Assembly: GCF_008807015.1 (NCBI RefSeq)
Contig: NZ_CP031700.1
Location: forward strand, 62,001-126,000
DNA from: Neisseria zalophi
Lineage (GTDB): Bacteria; Pseudomonadota; Gammaproteobacteria; Burkholderiales; Neisseriaceae
DNA: 64,000 bases
Direction: 5' to 3'
Shown here: positions 47,064 through 56,187 of the stretch, in pieces
Numbering within the stretch: position 1 is the first letter of the stretch
How the letters are laid out: every line of letters starts with the position of its first letter
Program-made: the position numbers and the translations under genes
Notes under the pieces: model-generated
What the model was told of the DNA's origin: nothing
What the model saw: the letters and a program-made list of their open reading frames with translations, nothing else
Databases searched by the model: none

Positions 47064-48968
47064 ATGAATCTGGAAACATTGCTGAGTCTGCCTCGAAATA
47101 CTAAAAAAACATTCTTCGTTATCCACGATATGATGGTGATATTCGTGGCCTTTTGGTTTGCCGAAAGCCTGAAAGCCAATTACAACAACGAATGGAGCAG
47201 TATTGCCAACTGGTTCGCATTTGCGTCAACCGCTTTATTGACTATATTGTTATTTGTCAAAATGGGGCTCTATCGTGCCGTTACCCGGTATGTGAGTACC
47301 CGCATTCTTAGCACTGCCGTTATTGGCTGTGTTATTTCCGCAGTGATCTTTTTTATCAGCGTTTTGGTGTTCGAGCAGCGTCTGCGTTTGGCTTTGCCGA
47401 TTGTCTATTTTCTGATGCTGGTGGTTTTGATTACCAGTTCGCGTATTATTCTCAAGGCCATATTGACCGACCGTAGCAACCGTAAGCAAATGACACCAGT
47501 CATTATCTATGGTGCAGGGCAATCGGGTCGCCAATTACTCGAAGCCATCAAACAAGTCAACGAATACAATGCCGTCGCCTTTGTTGACGATAATCCCGCT
47601 ATCCAGCGCACCACCATCTATGATCTTCCTGTGTACAGGCCGTCTGAAATCAAAGATTTGATCAGCCGTTACGGCGTCGAAAAAATCTTATTGGCTATTC
47701 CCAGTGCCAGCCATGAAGAACGCAAAATAATTATCGAACGTTTGAAAAAACTGCCTTGCGAAGTATTGGCGATTCCTGGCATGAAAGATTTGGTAGACGG
47801 CAAAATCAGCGTCAGCTCGTTGAAAAAAGTTTCAGTTGTCGATTTACTCGGCCGCGAACCTGTTGCCCCCAACCCTGAATTGATGGGTGCGGATATAACC
47901 GGAAAAGTGGTCATGGTTACCGGTGCCGGCGGCTCAATCGGTTCGGAATTGTGCCGCCAGATTATCCGCCAACATCCTGCCAAGTTGATATTGTTTGAGT
48001 TATCCGAATTCTCGCTATACAGCATTGATAAAGAATTAAATGAAACTCAGGCAAACGCATCCAATCCGGTAGAAATCATACCGCTGCTCGGCTCGGTACA
48101 ACACCGTAAACGTCTAAACAGCATTATGAAAGCCTATGATGTACAAACCGTTTACCATGCCGCCGCCTACAAACATGTTCCGATGGTCGAATTCAATACT
48201 ATTGAAGGCATACGCAATAATGTATACGGCACGCTATTCTGCGCCCAAGCCGCTATTGATGCTGGGGTAGAAACTTTTGTTTTGATTTCTACCGATAAAG
48301 CCGTCCGCCCTACCAACACCATGGGTGCCAGCAAACGCATGGCCGAACTTTGTTTACAAGCATTAGCGGCCGAAAGCGGTCAAAAAACCCGTTTCTGTAT
48401 GGTTCGGTTTGGTAATGTGCTTGGTTCTTCCGGTTCGGTCGTACCTGTTTTCGAAGCTCAGATTGCCGGCGGCGGCCCCGTTACCCTGACACATGAAAAC
48501 ATTACCCGTTATTTCATGACCATACCCGAAGCCGCCCAACTGGTGATTCAGGCCGGTGCGATGGGCATAGGTGGGGATGTGTTTGTGTTGGATATGGGCG
48601 AATCTGTGAAAATCATTGATCTCGCCCGTCAAATGATTCGTTTGAGCGGCTTTGAAGTGAAAGACGAAAACCACCCTCACGGCGATATTGAAATTAAAGT
48701 GACCGGCCTGCGTCCGGGTGAAAAACTGTATGAAGAATTGTTAATCGGGGAAGAAGTACAGAAAACTACCCATCCGCGCATTATGACGGCCAGTGAAGTG
48801 ATGTTGCCTTGGTCAGAACTGGAAAAAATACTCCAATATATGGATTCCGCATGCCGGGAAATGAACCAAATGGCACTCAGACAACTCTTATTAGAAGCAC
48901 CCACAGGTTTTGCCCCGAAAGATGACATTTGCGATTTGGTATGGCGGCAACACCAGCAGGCCGTCTGA
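47064..48968 (+). CDS. pglD: UDP-GlcNAc 4,6-dehydratase (PglD/WbpM-type membrane protein)
   Basis: A 634-residue protein. Four N-terminal membrane helices (~15-125) are followed by a first Rossmann-like CoA-binding domain (VIIYGAGQSGRQLLEAI) and the catalytic SDR domain with VVMVTGAGGSIGSELCRQII (~283-302), AAYKHVPMVE, and STDKAVRPTNTMGASKRMAEL. The usual Tyr of YxxxK is Met (MGASK), the mark of WbpM/PglF-type dehydratases. Neisseria PglD has this layout. It makes UDP-4-keto-6-deoxy-GlcNAc for the aminotransferase just upstream. Its stop codon TGA lies inside a DUS copy that forms the following hairpin. Confidence 0.92.
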   Translation: MNLETLLSLPRNTKKTFFVIHDMMVIFVAFWFAESLKANYNNEWSSIANWFAFASTALLTILLFVKMGLYRAVTRYVSTRILSTAVIGCVISAVIFFISVLVFEQRLRLALPIVYFLMLVVLITSSRIILKAILTDRSNRKQMTPVIIYGAGQSGRQLLEAIKQVNEYNAVAFVDDNPAIQRTTIYDLPVYRPSEIKDLISRYGVEKILLAIPSASHEERKIIIERLKKLPCEVLAIPGMKDLVDGKISVSSLKKVSVVDLLGREPVAPNPELMGADITGKVVMVTGAGGSIGSELCRQIIRQHPAKLILFELSEFSLYSIDKELNETQANASNPVEIIPLLGSVQHRKRLNSIMKAYDVQTVYHAAAYKHVPMVEFNTIEGIRNNVYGTLFCAQAAIDAGVETFVLISTDKAVRPTNTMGASKRMAELCLQALAAESGQKTRFCMVRFGNVLGSSGSVVPVFEAQIAGGGPVTLTHENITRYFMTIPEAAQLVIQAGAMGIGGDVFVLDMGESVKIIDLARQMIRLSGFEVKDENHPHGDIEIKVTGLRPGEKLYEELLIGEEVQKTTHPRIMTASEVMLPWSELEKILQYMDSACREMNQMALRQLLLEAPTGFAPKDDICDLVWRQHQQAV

Positions 48969-48998
48969 AAACCCATATAGCGTTTTCAGACGGCCTGC
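48958..48998 (+). terminator. DUS hairpin overlapping the pglD stop codon
   Basis: caggccgtctgaaaac and its complement with a 9-base loop. The left arm includes the last codons and TGA stop of the dehydratase. No T run follows, so it may only partly end transcription before wza. Confidence 0.65.
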
Positions 48999-49063
48999 CG
49001 TGGCAACCAATCAGATAAATATTCGGCAGCCTGTTATAAACGCTTTACCCTTAAGGAACAACC

Positions 49064-50197
49064 GTGAATATAAAAAAATACAGCATTATCAGTTTTTCAC
49101 TGCTGGCTTTTACTGCCGGCTGTACCGTGATACCCGGTTCAGGGCTGCCTACTCGCAATAAAACCGTTGTTTATGAAAACAATGAATCCGAAACCGACAA
49201 CGATCTTGACAGCCGCATCAACCTTTATCCTGTCACGCTCAACCTGATCGAGCGGATGGAAAAACCTATACCGACTGCTTTAAGCAATCCCGCACTCGAC
49301 CGACAAAAAGCCGGATACCGTTACCGTATCGGCCCTGGTGATGTTTTGAATATTGTTGTGTGGAACCATCCCGACCTCAACACACCGGCCCAAATCGCCC
49401 ATAATCCGGAAAGCAGACAAGTCGCCAACGGCGCCTGGATTGATGAATCCGGTTATCTGGACTACCCTTTAATTGGTCGGGTTTTAGCCAAAGGGAAAAC
49501 CTTATCAGAATTACAAAATATTCTGACAGCCCGCCTAAAACGCTATATCAAAAAACCACAGGTTTCCGTTAATATTGCCGAATTCCGCTCACAACGTATT
49601 TCCATATCCGGTGCCGTCGGCAAACCCGGACAACTACCGATTACCAATGTTCCATTAACCCTACTGGATGCTATTGATCAAGCAGGCGGTGCCGCGGATA
49701 ACGCCGACACCCGAAACATCAAATGGACCCAAAACGGCATCGAACGCACCATCTCGTTGCAAGACATGCGCCAATACGGCGACCTCTCGCAAAACTTACT
49801 CTTAAGCGGTGGTGACGTGATTTATGTACCCACCATCGAAAACAGTAGAGTTTATATGATGGGTGAAGTCGGCAGACAAACCGCACTGAATATGGGCAAT
49901 TACGGACTCACACTAACACAGGCACTCGGTCAAGTAGGCGGCATCAGCCAGCTGACTTCCAATGCTTCCGGCATTTTTGTTATCCGCAATGCCCCCGACG
50001 ACCTCCAAAAACCGATACATATTTACCAACTTAACCTGAAAGATGCCTCGGCCTATGCATTGGCCAACCGCTTCCATCTACAAGCAGAGGATGTGGTTTA
50101 TGTGACGGCTGCACCTGTTGCCCGTTGGAATCGTGTTGTTTCACAACTGACGAATTCGATTACCAATATCAATTCGATAGACGATACCCTCCGATAA
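49064..50197 (+). CDS. wza: Polysaccharide export outer-membrane lipoprotein Wza
   Basis: A 377-residue export channel protein. A lipoprotein signal ends in FTAGC (Cys near residue 20). The poly_export domain has YRYRIGPGDVLNIVVWNHPDL (~85-105), followed by two SLBB-type domains (ISISGAVGKPGQLPITN; VYMMGEVGRQTALNM). GTG is the start, with AAGGA eight bases before it. Wza forms the octameric outer-membrane pore for Wzy-dependent capsules. It opens the wza-wzb-wzc unit, 95 bp after the dehydratase gene. Confidence 0.92.
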   Translation: MNIKKYSIISFSLLAFTAGCTVIPGSGLPTRNKTVVYENNESETDNDLDSRINLYPVTLNLIERMEKPIPTALSNPALDRQKAGYRYRIGPGDVLNIVVWNHPDLNTPAQIAHNPESRQVANGAWIDESGYLDYPLIGRVLAKGKTLSELQNILTARLKRYIKKPQVSVNIAEFRSQRISISGAVGKPGQLPITNVPLTLLDAIDQAGGAADNADTRNIKWTQNGIERTISLQDMRQYGDLSQNLLLSGGDVIYVPTIENSRVYMMGEVGRQTALNMGNYGLTLTQALGQVGGISQLTSNASGIFVIRNAPDDLQKPIHIYQLNLKDASAYALANRFHLQAEDVVYVTAAPVARWNRVVSQLTNSITNINSIDDTLR

Positions 50198-50227
50198 GCA
50201 GCTTTAAAGCATTAACGGGCGAGCACC

Positions 50228-50668
50228 ATGTATCAAAAAATTTTAATCGTATGTATCGGTAATATTTGCCGCTCGCCCACAGCCGAGCAGTTATTGAAAC
50301 AAAAAATGCCCCATCTGGATGTTTCATCAGCCGGATTGCGGGCACTGGCAGGTAAAGATGCTGACCTGCAAGCGATTCGGACTGCCTTACGGCACGGCCT
50401 GATTATCGCAGGGCATACCGCCCGCCAACTGACCGCCGCTATGTGCCGGCAGGCAGATTTGATATTGGTGATGGAAACGGCACATATTGATATGGTGGCG
50501 GCCGTATTGCCTTCGGCCAGAAGCAAAACCATGCTTTTCGCCCAATGGCTGCCACACAAAAACATACCCGACCCTTATCGTCGGGACAACGAAGTGTTTG
50601 AAGCAGTTTACCGCCAGCTAGAAGCAGCTGCCGAACAATGGGCATTTAAACTAACCCTTCGCCCCTAA
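50228..50668 (+). CDS. wzb: Low-molecular-weight protein tyrosine phosphatase Wzb
   Basis: A 146-residue phosphatase with the CX5R loop CIGNICRS at residues 9-16, and DPYRRD near 117 with the general-acid Asp. Wzb removes phosphate from the tyrosine tail of Wzc, setting polymer assembly. It lies between wza and wzc as in group 1 capsule operons. Confidence 0.93.
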   Translation: MYQKILIVCIGNICRSPTAEQLLKQKMPHLDVSSAGLRALAGKDADLQAIRTALRHGLIIAGHTARQLTAAMCRQADLILVMETAHIDMVAAVLPSARSKTMLFAQWLPHKNIPDPYRRDNEVFEAVYRQLEAAAEQWAFKLTLRP

Positions 50669-50718
50669 GCCGCTTTATTGATAAGAAAATAAATAAAATA
50701 CACAAGGAAATACCGATA

Positions 50719-52893
50719 ATGGCAAAACAATACTCCGCTTTTTCACCCAACAACAATAACAGCGGCGAAATCGATGTAGGCCTGCAACTACGCAACCTAC
50801 TCAATTACAAATATCCCATCCTTATCGCCGTAACCGCAGGAGCGCTACTTGGCGCACTATATAGTTTTGCCGCCACACCCGTGTATCGTGCCGATGCCAT
50901 GCTGGAAGTTGAAACCAAGCAAAACCAAATTCTGGCTGAAATCAACAGTATGTTGAATTCCACGGAATCCCCCACCTCCGAAGCAGAATTGGAATTAATA
51001 CAGTCGCGCTTGGTTTTAGGCCAAACCGTTGACGAACTGCAACTGGCACAAACCGTTAGCCCGAAATACTTCCCGATTATCGGCAATCTGGTACACAACC
51101 TCAGTAGCGACATCGATCCTGAAATCCGTATCCATACCTTTACAGTTGGCGACGAATGGCTCAATCAACCTTTCATCCTCACCAACCAAAACAACAAACT
51201 GTATACCGTAGAACTGCCCGACGGACGCACAGTCAACGGCACTGTCGGACAGGCACTAAAAATAGGCCCGAGAGCAACATTACAGATTAATCAAATTTTG
51301 GCGGAAAGCGGTCAACGCTTCACACTGGTCAAACACTCCAAACTTAGCGCTATTGAAAATCTCAAACAAAACCTGACCGTATCCAGCAAAGGGAAAACCA
51401 GTCCGATTATCAATCTGGCTTACCGTGGTACCGATCCGGCCAAAATCACCCGGATACTGAACAGTATTGCCGATAACTACGTCAACCAAAACATCAACCG
51501 CGATGTTCAGGTTGCCGCCAGCGGCTTGGCCTTTATCGGCGAAGAGCTGCCCCGCCTGAGATCTACCCTCCAAGATGCAGAAAATAAATTAAACGAATAC
51601 CGCAGACGAACCGGCTCATTGGATATTCCGGTTGAATCGAAAGGTGCCTTGGAAAGCCTGATTAATATCGAAACCGAAATTACCATGCTACGAACCGAAG
51701 AGGCCGGCCTTGCCGAATTATTCACGCCCGAGCACCCCAACTACAGAGCCGTGCTTGATAAATTATCGGTTTTAGAAAAAGCCAGAAATAAAATCAACCA
51801 ACAGATTGCCGAATTGCCCAACACCCAACAGGAAGTAATCCGCCTGACCCGTGATGTGGAAACCAACCAAACCACCTACACCCAATTGTTGGCCAAACAG
51901 CAAGAACTGAATATTATGAAAGCCAGTGCTCAGGGCAATGTATGGATTGTCGATTACGCTGATGTACCAGAGCTCCCCGTTGCACCGCGTAAAGTTGTCA
52001 TTACTTTGCTTACCGCATTATTTGCCGGCGGTCTGACTGCAGCTTGGTATATGATACGCTCCATATTGCGCCACGGCCTGAGCAGACCCGAAGAAATCGA
52101 AGCTATGGGCTTGGATGTTGCCGCCCTGATTCCATTGTCTAAAACCCAACATCGACGCAGTGCATTCGGCGGCAAGCTGAAAACCCGTTCCGGCCACACG
52201 CATCCTCACTATCTGTTGAGTTTGGAATCCCCCACAGATGCCGCAGTAGAAGCTTTGCGTGCCTTGCGTACCAACGTCTATTTTTCAATGGCAGATGCCA
52301 AAAACAATATTCTGATGATTACAGGCACGGCACCTGGAACAGGAAAATCCTTTATTTCCGCCAACTTAGCCACCCTGATGGCACAATCCGGCAAAAAAGT
52401 GCTGTTAATAGACGGCGATATGCGTAAAGGTTATTTAAATGATTTTTTTGGTGCCACACCGGATCAAGGCTTATCTGAAATTTTAGAAGGCAAACTATCA
52501 CCCGGACAGGCCGTACAAGAAACCAATATTTCAAATCTAAGCTTTATCAGTCACGGCGAGCTGCCGGAGAATCCTTCCGAACTCCTGTTGGATGGCCGTC
52601 TGAATACACTATTGGGTCGTGCCCGCCAGCGTTATGATTATGTGATTGTCGATACCCCGCCGGTATTGTCGGTTACCGATGCCAACATTGTCGGCCAACA
52701 AGCAGGTATTTCTCTGCTGGTGACCCGCTACAACAGCACAACCGAACGCGAACTCGATATCAGTGTCAACCGTCTGCTACAAAGCAACATAGATATTCAC
52801 GGCATCATCCTCAACGGCATGAAAAGTGAAGGTATAGATGGTTACGGCTATTATTCCAGCTATACCGATTACAAACCTGATATGAAAAAATAA
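50719..52893 (+). CDS. wzc: Wzc tyrosine autokinase / polysaccharide co-polymerase
   Basis: A 724-residue protein. N-terminal Wzz domain with TM1 (YPILIAVTAGALLGALYSF, ~33-51) and TM2 (~434-452), a periplasmic coiled-coil region (~270-400), then the cytosolic BY-kinase with Walker A TGTAPGTGKS (~535-544), Walker A' LLIDGDMRKG and Walker B YVIVDTPPV. The C-terminal tail is Tyr-rich (GYGYYSSYTDY), the autophosphorylation cluster. It controls chain length and works with Wza and Wzb. Confidence 0.95.
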   Translation: MAKQYSAFSPNNNNSGEIDVGLQLRNLLNYKYPILIAVTAGALLGALYSFAATPVYRADAMLEVETKQNQILAEINSMLNSTESPTSEAELELIQSRLVLGQTVDELQLAQTVSPKYFPIIGNLVHNLSSDIDPEIRIHTFTVGDEWLNQPFILTNQNNKLYTVELPDGRTVNGTVGQALKIGPRATLQINQILAESGQRFTLVKHSKLSAIENLKQNLTVSSKGKTSPIINLAYRGTDPAKITRILNSIADNYVNQNINRDVQVAASGLAFIGEELPRLRSTLQDAENKLNEYRRRTGSLDIPVESKGALESLINIETEITMLRTEEAGLAELFTPEHPNYRAVLDKLSVLEKARNKINQQIAELPNTQQEVIRLTRDVETNQTTYTQLLAKQQELNIMKASAQGNVWIVDYADVPELPVAPRKVVITLLTALFAGGLTAAWYMIRSILRHGLSRPEEIEAMGLDVAALIPLSKTQHRRSAFGGKLKTRSGHTHPHYLLSLESPTDAAVEALRALRTNVYFSMADAKNNILMITGTAPGTGKSFISANLATLMAQSGKKVLLIDGDMRKGYLNDFFGATPDQGLSEILEGKLSPGQAVQETNISNLSFISHGELPENPSELLLDGRLNTLLGRARQRYDYVIVDTPPVLSVTDANIVGQQAGISLLVTRYNSTTERELDISVNRLLQSNIDIHGIILNGMKSEGIDGYGYYSSYTDYKPDMKK

Positions 52894-52904
52894 TATATAA
52901 AAAC

Positions 52905-52944
52905 AGGCCGTCTGAAAACTTTGTATGAAAGTTTCAGACGGCCT
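52905..52944 (+). terminator. DUS hairpin ending the polysaccharide locus
   Basis: aggccgtctgaaaact-type arms around a short loop, 12 bp after the wzc stop, followed by actttat. Confidence 0.75.
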
Positions 52945-53252
52945 ACTTTATACAAGCCCAGCATATCTCATCTTCAAAAAAAACATCTCAAAAACAGCTT
53001 CATTTTATCAATCAAAATATTTTTCTTGAGCAAAGAATCAAATTGTAGTAATTTCATTACAAGAGATTGTAAACAATTTTACAAAACCAAACTAAATAAT
53101 CAAAATATAAAACGATAAAACCATTCTATAAAATATTATTATAATCTTATATATATACAAAAAAATAATAGAAATCTTTACCTAATAAACCCCAATCAGA
53201 CACGATAAAAATATTTAAAAAACCATATCCATTCCCTAGGAGCCACCTGCCA
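52945..53252. other. AT-rich amtB upstream region
   Basis: About 308 bp, very AT-rich, without a gene. It holds two short inverted repeats (53043-53062 and 53067-53084) and no DUS beyond the terminator. The amtB promoter must lie here; no sigma-54 GG-N10-GC element was seen. Confidence 0.55.
53043..53084. promoter_or_regulatory. Candidate operator pair upstream of amtB
   Basis: TTGTAAA-CAAT-TTTACAA at 53067-53084 is an exact 7-bp inverted repeat. TTGTAGTAATTTCATTACAA at 53043-53062 is a second, less perfect one with the same TTGTA...TACAA ends. They are spaced by 24 bp centre to centre, 170-210 bp before the amtB start. The binding protein is unknown. Confidence 0.4.
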
Positions 53253-54569
53253 GTGAAACAAACACATATATTACCCACATTAGCCGCCTTAGCCCCTCTG
53301 CCCGTATTCGCTTCGGGAACGGAAGATTGGTGGCAGCCGTTTACGGCACTCAATACAGGGGACACCGCATGGGTAATGATATCTGCCGTATTAGTACTAT
53401 TTATGGCCATTCCCGGCCTGGCCTTGTTTTACGGCGGCATGGTTCGCAAAAAAAACCTGCTTTCCACTATGATGCATAGCTTTTCAGCCGCCGCACTGGT
53501 GAGCGTTTTATGGGTCGTGGCCGGCTATTCCCTTGCCTTTACACCGGGCAATATGCTGATTGGCGGCTTTGACCGCCTATTTTTAAACGGTATGAGTATG
53601 GATTTGGCTCGGGAAACGGTGACAGTTGCACCCAACGCAGCCAGCATTCCTGAAACCGTATTTATGCTTTTCCAAATGACCTTCGCCATTATTTCAACCT
53701 GTATTATTACCGGCGCCTTTGCCGAGAGGATCAAATATTCGGCCATGATGTTATTTTCCGGCTTGTGGGTGATGTTGGTTTATGTGCCGGCCGCCCATTG
53801 GGTTTGGGGTGGCGGTTTTATGAGCGAAGGCGGGGTGTTCGACTATGCCGGCGGTACGGTTGTTCATATTACCGCAGGCGTATCGGGCTTGGTGAGCGCC
53901 ATTGTTTTAGGCCGCCGCGTGGGCTATGGCAAAGAAGCCATGCCGCCGCATAATATGGCCTTCACCCTAACCGGCGCAGCGATGCTGTGGGTGGGTTGGT
54001 TCGGTTTTAATGCCGGTTCGGCCGTTGGAGCCAATGCTTCGGCGGGTATGGCCATGGCCGTTACTCAAATATCGGCAGCAGCCGGTGCACTGACTTGGCT
54101 GGTGTGTGAAAAACTCGCCAAATACCGCCCTTCCGCGCTCGGTATTGCTTCCGGTGCAGTCGCCGGTTTGGTCGGCATCACCCCTGCCGCCGGCTTTACC
54201 GACCCTAAAGGCGCACTGATTATCGGTATTCTCACCACTGTTTGCTGTTATATTTCATCGGTCATTATCAAACACAGAATCGGTTATGATGATTCACTGG
54301 ATGCTTTCGGCATTCACGGCTTCGGCGGCTTAGTCGGTGCCATTCTGACCGGTATTGTATTCAATAATCAAATATTCGGCGGCAATGCAACCATCGGCAG
54401 CCAACTGCTGATTCAACTGAAAGATGCTTTAATCATTGTGGTTTACAGCGGCATTGCCAGCTTCCTCATTTTAAAACTGGTTGCCCTTATCTGCGGCGGC
54501 TTGCGTGTCGAGCATGATGTCGAACGCGAAGGCTTGGATTTAAATATCCACGGCGAGCGGGTGGAATAA
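53253..54569 (+). CDS. amtB: Ammonium transporter AmtB
   Basis: A 438-residue ammonium channel with a cleavable signal (MKQTHILPTLAALAPLPVFA) and 11 membrane helices. Conserved: LALFYGGMVRKKNLLSTMMHSF, the pore histidines in VVHITAGVSGLV and IHGFGGLVG, and WVGWFGFNAGSA. GTG start with AGGAG upstream at wide spacing. amtB is usually linked to glnK (PII); no glnK is present in this window, so regulation may differ or the gene is elsewhere. Confidence 0.95.
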   Translation: MKQTHILPTLAALAPLPVFASGTEDWWQPFTALNTGDTAWVMISAVLVLFMAIPGLALFYGGMVRKKNLLSTMMHSFSAAALVSVLWVVAGYSLAFTPGNMLIGGFDRLFLNGMSMDLARETVTVAPNAASIPETVFMLFQMTFAIISTCIITGAFAERIKYSAMMLFSGLWVMLVYVPAAHWVWGGGFMSEGGVFDYAGGTVVHITAGVSGLVSAIVLGRRVGYGKEAMPPHNMAFTLTGAAMLWVGWFGFNAGSAVGANASAGMAMAVTQISAAAGALTWLVCEKLAKYRPSALGIASGAVAGLVGITPAAGFTDPKGALIIGILTTVCCYISSVIIKHRIGYDDSLDAFGIHGFGGLVGAILTGIVFNNQIFGGNATIGSQLLIQLKDALIIVVYSGIASFLILKLVALICGGLRVEHDVEREGLDLNIHGERVE

Positions 54570-54588
54570 CCTTTCTTCAATCAAGCCA

Positions 54589-54614
54589 AAGCCCGAAGTT
54601 ATTCGGGCTTTTTT
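54589..54614 (+). terminator. amtB intrinsic terminator
   Basis: aagcccgaa-gttat-ttcgggctt type stem followed by ttttt, a standard non-DUS terminator 20 bp after the amtB stop. Confidence 0.85.
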
Positions 54615-54646
54615 AATGTTGCGACCAATACGCTATCTTGATAAAG

Positions 54647-54683
54647 AGGCCGTCTGAAACACACTTATCTTTTCAGACGGCCT
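54647..54683 (-). terminator. DUS hairpin after the HI0933-family gene
   Basis: aggccgtctgaaa and its complement, directly downstream of the 54688-55959 gene on the minus strand. Confidence 0.75.
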
Positions 54684-54687
54684 TGTC

Positions 54688-55959
54688 CTATATATGCTCA
54701 TCCGCCCTTAACGCCTCAGCCGCACATACAGCCGAAGCCCACGCCCATTGGAAGTTATAGCCGCCGAGCCAGCCGGTAACATCCATCACTTCCCCAATAA
54801 AATATAGGCCTTCGCATTGTTTACTCTGCATGGTTTTCGGGTTGATTTCTTTCACATCCACACCGCCGCGTGTCACTTCCGCTTTCTTATGGCCGTCTGA
54901 ACCGGTGGGCAAAACCGTCCAGTGATTCAGGCTTTGGCCGAGCTGCTGCAATAACGCATTGGGAATATCCGCCCACTTTTGCCCCGCTACTGCCTGAAAC
55001 GGCTCCCTGCCCAACCAAAAATCAATCAGGCGTTCGGGCAATACCGGGCAAAGCTGTTTCAAAGCGGTTTTGAGTTGGATTTTTTTGCCGACTTTATCGC
55101 GGCACAATACTTCTGCCAAATCGGTATCGGGCACCAAGTTCACCATAATATGCCTGCCGGGCTGCCAATAGCTTGAAATCTGCAATACCGCCGGGCCGCT
55201 TAATCCTTTATGTCTGAACAATAAATCTTCATCAAACACAACCGCCTGCTTACCACTGCCGGTACTAATCCGCACCGGCAGCGCGATACCCGAAAGCGTA
55301 TCAAAGCCCTGCTCCGCCCATTTTTCAAAGCGCAACGGCACCAAAGCGGCTTCGGGCGGAATAATATGATGGCCGAACTGTTTGGCCACTTCATAGCCAA
55401 ACGGTGATGCACCCACAGCAGGCACGGCCAAGCCGCCGGTGGCGATGACCAGATTACGGCAATAAAACAGACCCTGATCGGTATTGATACCAAATCGTGC
55501 CTGCTCATAGCCTGCCGGCGCGATTGGCAATGCGGTTAGCGATTCGACCGTACACCCCGTATACCATGTTACCGAACCCAAACGGCATTCGTTTTGCAAC
55601 ATCTCGACAACCGCTTGGGCGCTGTCGTCACAAAACATCTGCCCTTTATGCTTTTCATGATAGGCAATGCCGTATTTGTCTAACAAGTGCATAAAATCTT
55701 GGGCGGTATAGCGCGATAAGGCATAGCGCACAAAGCGCGGCTGCTGCGAGACATAATAAGGCGAGCCGTCGTGCCCGTTTAAATTGCGATTGGTGAAATT
55801 ACAGCGCCCACCGCCTGAAATACGGATTTTTTCACCGATTTTCACGGCATGATCCAGCAAAGCCACGCTTTTGCCGCCTTGTCCGGTGCGGGCGGCGCAC
55901 ATCATACCGGCCGCACCGGCGCCGATAATCACGGTATGAAAATATGAAGTCTGGCGCAT
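54688..55959 (-). CDS. HI0933-family (YhiN) flavoprotein
   Basis: A 423-residue FAD/NAD(P)-binding protein. N-terminal TVIIGAGAAGMMCAARTGQGGKSV is the FAD site; KIRISGGGRCNFTNRN (~50-65) is the HI0933 signature; the C-terminus has the second FAD-contacting motif GLYFIGEVMDVTGWLGGYNFQWAWASG-like sequence. Its reaction is unknown in spite of solved structures of the family. I chose the ATG at 55959 (AGG upstream); the frame extends 26 hydrophobic residues upstream without family similarity. Confidence 0.85.
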   Translation of the reverse strand: MRQTSYFHTVIIGAGAAGMMCAARTGQGGKSVALLDHAVKIGEKIRISGGGRCNFTNRNLNGHDGSPYYVSQQPRFVRYALSRYTAQDFMHLLDKYGIAYHEKHKGQMFCDDSAQAVVEMLQNECRLGSVTWYTGCTVESLTALPIAPAGYEQARFGINTDQGLFYCRNLVIATGGLAVPAVGASPFGYEVAKQFGHHIIPPEAALVPLRFEKWAEQGFDTLSGIALPVRISTGSGKQAVVFDEDLLFRHKGLSGPAVLQISSYWQPGRHIMVNLVPDTDLAEVLCRDKVGKKIQLKTALKQLCPVLPERLIDFWLGREPFQAVAGQKWADIPNALLQQLGQSLNHWTVLPTGSDGHKKAEVTRGGVDVKEINPKTMQSKQCEGLYFIGEVMDVTGWLGGYNFQWAWASAVCAAEALRADEHI

Positions 55960-56112
55960 CGGATTACCTAAACAGAAAAAAATGATGATATACGCTGAAC
56001 ATAAAATAATATAATATTGATTTTTATAAAAATTCAACTTTTAAAAAAGCCTGCCATCATAGCATATGCTACGATTGGCGCAATGGTACCCTATAAGCAC
56101 CAAACCCTATCA

Positions 56113-56142
56113 GGCCGTCTGAAACCGTTTTTTCAGACGGCC
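56113..56142. repeat. DUS inverted repeat in a divergent promoter region
   Basis: ggccgtctgaaa and its complement around a 6-base loop, 46 bp before the cytochrome c' start. It follows the 3' end of no gene. Confidence 0.75.
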
Positions 56143-56187
56143 CCAACCACATAATAATCAATACCCGATAACCACAAGGAACACGCT

